DNA from: Bifidobacterium breve
GTDB lineage: Bacteria; Actinomycetota; Actinomycetes; Nanopelagicales; Nanopelagicaceae
Reading direction: 5' to 3'
Assembly (NCBI GenBank): GCA_945890205.1
Contig: CAMDCL010000001.1
Span: 62,001 to 126,000, forward strand
Length of the DNA stretch: 64,000 nt
This document shows positions 59,330 through 64,000 of this stretch, in pieces. Each line of letters opens with the position of its first letter. Position 1 is the first letter of the stretch. The notes under the pieces are model-generated. The model had not been told where the DNA came from. It did not search any database and saw only the letters and a list, made by a program, of their open reading frames with translations. A program made the translations under genes and the position numbers.

Positions 59330-59701
59330 TTAGTTAAAAGAATCGCCGCAAGCACATGAGCCTGCTGCATTTGGATTATCGATTGTGAAGCCCTGCTTTT
59401 CTATTGTGTCTACAAAATCAATAGTTGCACCAGCAAGGTATGGGTCTGACATCTTGTCAGTGATTACCTTGACCGATCCAAACTCACGAACAATGTCGCC
59501 ATCCATATTGCGATCATCAAAGTACAACTGGTACTTAAGACCTGAGCAACCACCCGGCTGAACAGCTACACGCAGGTTAAGGTCATCTCGGCCTTCTTGG
59601 GCCAGTAGCGCAGATACCTTGGATGCGGCTACCTCGGTTAAAACAATGCCGGTTGCCGTTGTTGCCTCTGTTGTTGCCTCTGCTTGTGCCTCTGTTGTCA
59701 T
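59330..59701 (-). CDS. Iron-sulfur cluster carrier, IscA/ErpA (HesB) family
   Basis: A 123-residue A-type carrier with the three cluster Cys at 52 (GGCSGLKY), 116 and 118 (SCACGDSF). The first 18 residues are an Ala/Thr/Glu low-complexity tail encoded by a short tandem repeat (about 59655-59700). I choose the ATG at 59701, with GGAG 7 bases upstream; a longer frame begins at 59770 without support. By position it matches Rv2204c (from memory). It is divergent from the DUF3043 gene. Confidence 0.9.
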   Translation of the reverse strand: MTTEAQAEATTEATTATGIVLTEVAASKVSALLAQEGRDDLNLRVAVQPGGCSGLKYQLYFDDRNMDGDIVREFGSVKVITDKMSDPYLAGATIDFVDTIEKQGFTIDNPNAAGSCACGDSFN

Positions 59702-59781
59702 AGTTGCTCTCCTGTCGTGACTTGCCAATCTTACTCCTGGTACACCTCGGATGCGAGTCGAGCATTTCAAGAGTCGGGCTC

Positions 59782-59787
59782 TATAGT
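59782..59787 (+). promoter_or_regulatory. Candidate -10 box of the DUF3043 gene, leaderless
   Basis: TATAGT ends 6 bases before the ATG at 59794, with no Shine-Dalgarno between, so transcription likely starts at the start codon. The -35 region is not recognisable. Confidence 0.5.
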
Positions 59788-59793
59788 TGGCCC

Positions 59794-60321
59794 ATGACTG
59801 AGAATGAAGGCAAAGGCCGTCCTACCCCAAAGCGAAAAGATGCCGAATCTAAGCGCAAGGTTTCATCTCTTGCTCCGCTTGTAAGCAAGGAGCAAAAGCG
59901 GGCTTCTAAGGCTCTTTCAAAGGAGAGCCGTATCGCTCAAAGAGCTGCATATCTTCGCGGAGATGAAGCGGCGTTACCTGCTCGCGATAGAGGTCCTGCT
60001 CGTCGATATGTTCGAAACTTTGTCGACTCACGTAGATCTATCGGCGAGTACTTTCTGCCAATTATTTTTGTCGTGCTTGTATTGACCTTATTTCCAATTG
60101 CAGCGGTTCAGATTGGTGCGATCGCATTGATGTACTCAGTCTTAGTTATCGCTGTCATTGATGGAATCTTTTTGTCACGTAAAATTCGCAAAGCAATTGA
60201 AGCCAAGTTCCCTGGGACATCAACTAAGGGGCTAGGAATGTATGCATGGCTTCGCTCGACTCAGATGCGTCGTTTGCGAGCTCCACATCCTCAGGTAAAG
60301 GTTGGCGATCCGATTAATTAA
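59794..60321 (+). CDS. DUF3043 membrane protein
   Basis: A 175-residue protein specific to actinobacteria. The first 75 residues are very basic and Lys/Arg/Ser-rich (GRPTPKRKDAESKRKVSS, AYLRGDEAALPARDRGPARRYVRNFVDSR), followed by two membrane helices (about 85-104 and 108-128) and a basic tail. This layout is that of DUF3043. Function unknown. It is divergent from the IscA/ErpA gene, as in Mycobacterium. Its stop overlaps the convergent aldo/keto reductase by 4 bases. Confidence 0.88.
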   Translation: MTENEGKGRPTPKRKDAESKRKVSSLAPLVSKEQKRASKALSKESRIAQRAAYLRGDEAALPARDRGPARRYVRNFVDSRRSIGEYFLPIIFVVLVLTLFPIAAVQIGAIALMYSVLVIAVIDGIFLSRKIRKAIEAKFPGTSTKGLGMYAWLRSTQMRRLRAPHPQVKVGDPIN

Positions 60322-61319
60322 GCGCGAGGGTTAGGGCTCTCATTTTTCTTAGGGTCCCGCTCTGGCAAAGTTCCAAGAACTGAATCAATCGCCCGCATTA
60401 TCTCGGCATCCAACTTCACACCAGATGCCTTCACATTTTCCTTCACCTGTTTTGGTTTAGTAGCTCCCATGATCGCCGATGAAACATTCGGGTTTTGCAA
60501 AACCCATGCGATTGCCAGTTGAGACATCGATAAACCAGCTTGATCTGCGATCGGCTTGAGCTTTTGTACAGCCTCCAAAACCTCATCCCGCAACCAACCC
60601 TTGATCATATTTGCGCCACTGCCCTTATCGGTTGCGCGAGAACCTGCCGGTGCCTTCTTTCCAGGAAGATACTTTCCAGTCAGAACACCTTGCGCCATAG
60701 GTGACCAGACGATCTGCCCAATACCCTCTTTTTGAGACAAGGGAACAACCTCTGCCTCAATTACTCGCCATAAAGCTGAGTACTGAGGTTGGCTTGAAAC
60801 AAAGCGGTTATATCCCCGGGCATCTTGAACAGCTAGCGCAGATTTAATCTGCGAGGCGTTCCACTCAGAAAAACCAATATAGTGAACCTTGCCAGCACGG
60901 ATCAGATCATCAAATGCGCTTAAGGATTCTTCTAGCGGTGTTTCATAATCAAAACGGTGCATTTGATACAGATCAATATGATCGGTTTGTAATCGCTTTA
61001 AAGATGCGTTGCACGATTCAATAATGTGTTTACGCGAAAGCCCACGGTCATTCTTGCCAGCACCCGTCGGGAAATAAACCTTTGTGAATAGTTCATAAGA
61101 TTCACGTTTGACACCTTTAAGAGCTTTACCTAAAACAGTTTCTGCCTTTGTTCCTGCATACACATCTGCGGTATCAAAGGTTGTGATGCCTTCATCAAGT
61201 GCGGCTTTAACACATTTGATCGCAGCCTCTGATTCAATCTGATTTCCGTGGGTAATCCAGTTTCCGTAAGAGATCTCAGAAACATACATTCCGGTGCCGC
61301 CAAGGCGTCTATATTCCAT
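60318..61319 (-). CDS. Aldo/keto reductase, Kv-beta-like subgroup
   Basis: NADPH-dependent TIM-barrel oxidoreductase of 333 residues. The AKR tetrad is visible: Asp49 and Tyr54 (FDTADVYAG), Lys80 (LFTKVYF) and His121 (YQMHRFDY). MEYRRLGGTGMYVSEISYG and SPMAQGVLTGKY point to the AKR6/potassium-channel beta-like group. Substrate unknown. The ATG at 61319 is the natural start; the frame continues upstream to 61385 but that part is unconserved. Confidence 0.9.
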   Translation of the reverse strand: MEYRRLGGTGMYVSEISYGNWITHGNQIESEAAIKCVKAALDEGITTFDTADVYAGTKAETVLGKALKGVKRESYELFTKVYFPTGAGKNDRGLSRKHIIESCNASLKRLQTDHIDLYQMHRFDYETPLEESLSAFDDLIRAGKVHYIGFSEWNASQIKSALAVQDARGYNRFVSSQPQYSALWRVIEAEVVPLSQKEGIGQIVWSPMAQGVLTGKYLPGKKAPAGSRATDKGSGANMIKGWLRDEVLEAVQKLKPIADQAGLSMSQLAIAWVLQNPNVSSAIMGATKPKQVKENVKASGVKLDAEIMRAIDSVLGTLPERDPKKNESPNPRA

Positions 61320-61364
61320 GTCTGCAAGCCTATGACCTGCGCGCCTAGTTGCCAACCCCAGGGC

Positions 61365-61394
61365 GTTGTGGTTTGGTGTGCACACAACTTAATA
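61365..61394 (+). promoter_or_regulatory. Candidate promoter of the cobalamin-regulated operon, with inverted repeat
   Basis: TTGTGG (61366-61371) and TTAATA (61389-61394) are 17 bases apart, just before the riboswitch. The spacer is covered by an inverted repeat, GTTGTG (61365-61370) with CACAAC (61383-61388), which may be a regulator site or chance. Pattern only. Confidence 0.4.
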
Positions 61395-61512
61395 GCTCCT
61401 CTACTGGGGGAAGTTCGGTGAAAATCCGACGCTGACCCGCAACCGTAAATCTGTAAAAGAGAACCATCTTTTTAAAGATAAGTCGGATTACCCATTAGAA
61501 CGAGATGAGACA
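61395..61512 (+). ncRNA. Cobalamin riboswitch aptamer
   Basis: The conserved core is clear: GGGGGAAGTTCGGTGAAAAT followed by CCGACGCTGACCCGCAACCGT (61406-61445), the receptor and T-loop elements of B12 riboswitches. The B12-box equivalent is AAGTCGGATTACCC near 61480-61494. Flanks CTCCTCT and AGATGAG can pair as the closing stem. The outer limits are approximate. It senses adenosylcobalamin or another corrinoid and should repress the genes downstream when the vitamin is plentiful. Confidence 0.9.
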
Positions 61513-61629
61513 AACACCCGCCGAGGTTTGCGGGGTGTGCTCCTAACACCAAAGCTATTGGCGCCATTGCCATACCTTGGTGCGGTTCACTCCCTGTGAG
61601 ACTCTTTCTTTTTGAGAGGCTACACAGCA
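61513..61629 (+). promoter_or_regulatory. Riboswitch expression platform
   Basis: Between the aptamer and the first gene. A strong hairpin joins ACACCCGC (61514-61521) and GCGGGGTGT (61530-61538); it may be the P13 helix whose loop contacts L5. A second pair CACCAA/TTGGTG follows. Just before the gene CTCTTTCTTTTTGAGAG can pair and hide the GAGAGG ribosome site (61614-61619), suggesting control of translation. No hairpin with a T run was seen, so transcription termination is less likely. This 310-base stretch with the aptamer has no gene. Confidence 0.55.
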
Positions 61630-62154
61630 ATGAAGTTCAAAGTATTTTTTCTAGCGTTACTGATCTCCTTACTATCAACTCCACAAGCACCAGCAGCTGA
61701 AACTGGATGGCGCTATTGGGGCTACTTCCAAGCAGCACCTGGTGCAACAGCCTGGACCGCTGCGATGACAGGACCAACAGTTGCCGTGGCAGATGGTTCT
61801 GTAGAGGGTTGGGCATTTACATTTAGTAATGATGCGGTGCCAGATGCTAAAGCACCCAAGGTGGCTCCCTCCTTTTCCAAGATTTGTGGAAAGACAAAGG
61901 CTATGGCCGGCAAAAAACGTGTTGCCGTAATGGTTGATTTTGGCTCTGCAGTCTTGCGCCCTAAAGGTGAAAGAACTCCACGACTTATTCAGCGGTGCAT
62001 AGTCGCTGAACAGGATGCGCTCGGTATCGACATCTTGGGTCAAGCGGTAAAGGTTCGAGCACAAGGCTCGGGCTTTATCTGCGGACTCAACGGTTACCCA
62101 GCTAAAGAGTGTGGCGTTGAAATGAAAACTCCTAAGGGATACCTCAAGAAGTAA
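61630..62154 (+). CDS. Secreted protein, SCO2322-like, partner of an ECF transporter
   Basis: A 174-residue exported protein with a clear signal peptide (MKFKVFFLALLISLLST, cleavage after APA near residue 22). The mature part has WRYWGYFQA, the ADGSVEGWAFTFS block, KRVAVMVDFGSA and four Cys (86, 123, 151, 161) that could form two disulfides. It resembles a Streptomyces family (SCO2322) found beside ECF transporters, from memory. Likely an extracellular or cell-wall helper for corrinoid uptake; unproven. The ATG at 61630 is preceded by GAGAGG. Confidence 0.75.
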   Translation: MKFKVFFLALLISLLSTPQAPAAETGWRYWGYFQAAPGATAWTAAMTGPTVAVADGSVEGWAFTFSNDAVPDAKAPKVAPSFSKICGKTKAMAGKKRVAVMVDFGSAVLRPKGERTPRLIQRCIVAEQDALGIDILGQAVKVRAQGSGFICGLNGYPAKECGVEMKTPKGYLKK

Positions 62155-62156
62155 GT

Positions 62157-62903
62157 ATGACTCAACCATCACTGCACCCATTTACCTGGTGGCTTTGGGC
62201 TATCGGATTGGCCGTTGCCATTGTTCGATTTGATAGCACCTGGTTCACATTGTCATGTGTGGGTGTAGTGATGGTGCTTGTTTTCAGGCTCAGAGATGAT
62301 GCGCCATGGGCCAAGAGTTTTGATTGGACCTTGAAGTTATCGGCTTGGATCTTAGGGGTCAGAACAATCATAGGAATCACAATTGGCGTGCCAATTCCGG
62401 GCACTGAACTTTTTAGATTACCTGTCCTGCCGCTACCTACATGGATGCCAGGAATTCGAATTGGTGGTGTGGTTACCTGGGAACGATTATCTTCATCATT
62501 GTCAGAGGGGTTGCTCATCTGCTCCATCATTGTCATCTTCGGTGCCGCAGCATCTCTAACCAGTCCTCATCGCTTACTTCGCGTATTGCCCATTTACATC
62601 TATGAGTTTGCCGTCGCGGTTGTGATCGCAACATCAGTTCTGCCACAACTTGTTGGTTCAGTTAAGCGAATTCGTTTAGCACAACGGTTGCGCGGAGAAA
62701 ATACCCGCGGATTCAGATCATGGAAACGTGTTGCAATTCCACTACTTGAAGAGTCACTTGCTCGATCACTTGATTTGGCCGCCGCCATGGATAGTCGCGG
62801 GTACGGGGTGAGCAAGAAGCGTTCCCGCTACCGCCCCATTTCATGGCGACTCAAGGATTCTCTTGTCGTGATCTTAGCTATTGGATTGGTCGTGATCTCA
62901 TGA
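62157..62903 (+). CDS. ECF transporter transmembrane T component
   Basis: A 248-residue membrane protein of the CbiQ/EcfT family that couples the ATPases to the substrate-binding S subunit. Around four to six helices are visible, plus the two cytosolic coupling motifs, RLAQRLRGE (about 175-183) and LAAAMDSRGYG (about 207-217), whose Ala-Arg-Gly-like triplets contact the ATPases. It starts 2 bases after the secreted-protein gene and overlaps the ATPase gene by 4 bases. Confidence 0.88.
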   Translation: MTQPSLHPFTWWLWAIGLAVAIVRFDSTWFTLSCVGVVMVLVFRLRDDAPWAKSFDWTLKLSAWILGVRTIIGITIGVPIPGTELFRLPVLPLPTWMPGIRIGGVVTWERLSSSLSEGLLICSIIVIFGAAASLTSPHRLLRVLPIYIYEFAVAVVIATSVLPQLVGSVKRIRLAQRLRGENTRGFRSWKRVAIPLLEESLARSLDLAAAMDSRGYGVSKKRSRYRPISWRLKDSLVVILAIGLVVIS

Positions 62904-64000
62904 TCAAGTTTTCCCATGTCTCTTTGATCTACCCAAACTCAACGACAACTGTTCTGGAAGATCTCAATCTGACAATTGCAGAAGGAGAGCTGGTTTTAGT
63001 TATAGGTCCTACCGGGTCAGGCAAATCTTCATTGTTGCGACTTATCAATGGGTTAGTTCCCCACCACACCGGCGGCATCCTAGCTGGAGATATATGTGTG
63101 AACGGGGTTTCAACTCAAATGACTAAGCCTGGTGGTATGGCCCACCTGATTGGAATCGTTGGACAAAACCCGGCAAATGGCTTTGTTGCCGACACAGTTG
63201 AAGAGGAGCTTGTATTTGGAATGGAAGTTCTTAACCTTCCTAATGATGTGATGCGCAAACGTGTTGAGGAGGTTTTGGATCTGCTCAGCCTTGCCGCGCT
63301 GCGCAATCGATCAATTGCGACATTAAGTGGTGGAGAACAACAAAGAGTTGCCATAGGTGCCGCCTTGGTAACCCATCCGAAGGTCTTAGTTTTGGATGAG
63401 CCAACAAGTGCTTTAGATCCAATCGCTGCAGAAGAGGTGCTATCGATTCTGCATCGCTTGGTCCATGATCTAGGTCTTACCGTTGTAATCGCCGAACACA
63501 AGTTAGAACGTGTCATTCAATTTGCCGATCGAATCGTTTACATCAATGGCGATGGCGCAGCAAATGTCGGAACACCTGAGGAGATTCTGATGCAATCGCC
63601 TATCGCACCTCCCATTGTGCATCTAGCTAGAGCTTTGGGATTGAAGGAGATCGGAGTCACGGTCCGAGAGATGCGCAGAATGACAACACATCTGCGAGAA
63701 GCGATTGCTTCTCATCCAGTTGCAGATTCACAAAAGCCGACCGAAACCGTTATCTCCTTTGACAAGCTCACAGTTGTTTACGAGAACCAAACCGCACTGA
63801 ACAACATCTCTTCAACAATTTGTGCCGGAGAAATTGTGGCGGTCATGGGTAGAAATGGCGCTGGCAAAAGCTCCTTATTAAAGGCCATTGCCGGAGTGAA
63901 CCGACCTGGGACAGGGGTAATCAAGGTACTTGGCGATGATCCATACGATCTACAGGGTAAAAAGCGACGAGAAGCTATTGGCTTTATCCCGCAGGAGCCA
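62900..64000 (+). CDS. ECF transporter ATPase, two fused ABC domains, cut by window end
   Basis: ATPase of the ECF transporter, with both nucleotide-binding domains in one chain. The first domain has Walker A GPTGSGKSS (36-44), signature LSGGEQQRV (142-150), Walker B VLVLDEPTSALD and the switch His200. The second begins near residue 283 with Walker A GRNGAGKSS (316-324) and continues past the edge after IGFIPQEP (its Q-loop). 367 codons are visible. The gene for the S (binding) subunit is not in view and may follow. Under the upstream cobalamin riboswitch, a corrinoid importer is the best guess. Confidence 0.88.
   Translation, partial: MIKFSHVSLIYPNSTTTVLEDLNLTIAEGELVLVIGPTGSGKSSLLRLINGLVPHHTGGILAGDICVNGVSTQMTKPGGMAHLIGIVGQNPANGFVADTVEEELVFGMEVLNLPNDVMRKRVEEVLDLLSLAALRNRSIATLSGGEQQRVAIGAALVTHPKVLVLDEPTSALDPIAAEEVLSILHRLVHDLGLTVVIAEHKLERVIQFADRIVYINGDGAANVGTPEEILMQSPIAPPIVHLARALGLKEIGVTVREMRRMTTHLREAIASHPVADSQKPTETVISFDKLTVVYENQTALNNISSTICAGEIVAVMGRNGAGKSSLLKAIAGVNRPGTGVIKVLGDDPYDLQGKKRREAIGFIPQEP

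Noticed and set aside
59655-59700. Short tandem repeat near the ErpA-like start as a mobile or CRISPR repeat
   Set aside because: It is an in-frame low-complexity stretch encoding Ala/Thr/Glu; no spacers or flanking repeats.
1-64000. Insertion sequences, prophage, CRISPR arrays or defence islands
   Set aside because: I saw no transposase, integrase, regularly spaced repeats or known defence proteins; almost every base belongs to a housekeeping gene.

Overview
The window is a chromosomal segment from an actinobacterium with a compact genome. The evidence is the actinobacteria-specific gene set: integration host factor of the mycobacterial type, BldD, the PgsA-PatA-PimA phosphatidylinositol mannoside trio, the di-haem QcrC, CtaF, DUF3043, and the rpoZ-gmk-pyr neighbourhood. 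Gene order from pyrR to thrS, and again from the DnaQ gene to DUF3043, follows the order I remember for Mycobacterium and Streptomyces, but with almost no intergenic DNA. Many starts overlap the previous stop by 1 or 4 bases, and base composition looks moderate rather than high GC. A free-living freshwater lineage such as the acI group (Nanopelagicales) would fit, but this is inference; there is no rRNA in the window. I saw no mobile elements, CRISPR arrays or phage genes.

Layout. 1-10772 (minus strand): pyrR-pyrB-pyrC-carA-carB-pyrK-pyrD-pyrF, then an mIHF-guanylate kinase fusion and a partial rpoZ. This is de novo UMP synthesis up to decarboxylation, apart from pyrE, feeding GMP/GDP formation and RNA polymerase. 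A PyrR-binding hairpin sits beside the pyrR ribosome binding site. 10896-11360 is a divergent bldD. 11347-17871 (minus): efp-nusB, then aroE-peptidase-aroC-aroK-aroB-aroQ (shikimate to chorismate), with mltG upstream. 17868-25078 (minus): ruvX, alaS, a DUF948 protein, aspS, hisS, a metallo-hydrolase. 25234-26532 (plus): DUF349 protein. 26557-35843 (minus): rel, secF, secD, ruvB, ruvA, ruvC, yebC, pdxT, pdxS. 35884-44919 (minus): a DUF3048 lipoprotein, a small membrane protein, pimA, patA, pgsA, HIT protein, thrS, pabC, pabB; one plus-strand pseudo-GTPase gene interrupts this at 40054-40647.

44988-45674 holds tRNA-Gly, tRNA-Cys and tRNA-Val with a cupin gene among them. 45788-50763 is mixed: a nitronate monooxygenase-like enzyme, a LysE-type exporter, an alpha/beta hydrolase, a DnaQ-type exonuclease, trpD and a receiver-like protein. 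50924-58250 is the respiratory block: ctaE-qcrC-qcrA-qcrB on the plus strand facing ctaC-ctaD-ctaF-SRPBCC on the minus strand, together the bcc-aa3 cytochrome branch. 58327-61319 holds an adenosine kinase-like enzyme, an IscA/ErpA protein, DUF3043 and an aldo/keto reductase. 61395-64000 is a cobalamin riboswitch followed by a secreted protein and an ECF transporter (T subunit and a fused double ATPase, cut by the window end), most likely for vitamin B12 or a corrinoid.

The most noteworthy items are the mIHF-Gmk fusion, the decayed EF-G2-like pseudo-GTPase opposite pgsA, the PyrR hairpin that can mask the pyrR ribosome site, the retained cyclic-di-GMP signature in BldD, and the riboswitch-controlled transporter with a secreted partner. 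I did not find a clearly new multi-gene defence or mobile system.
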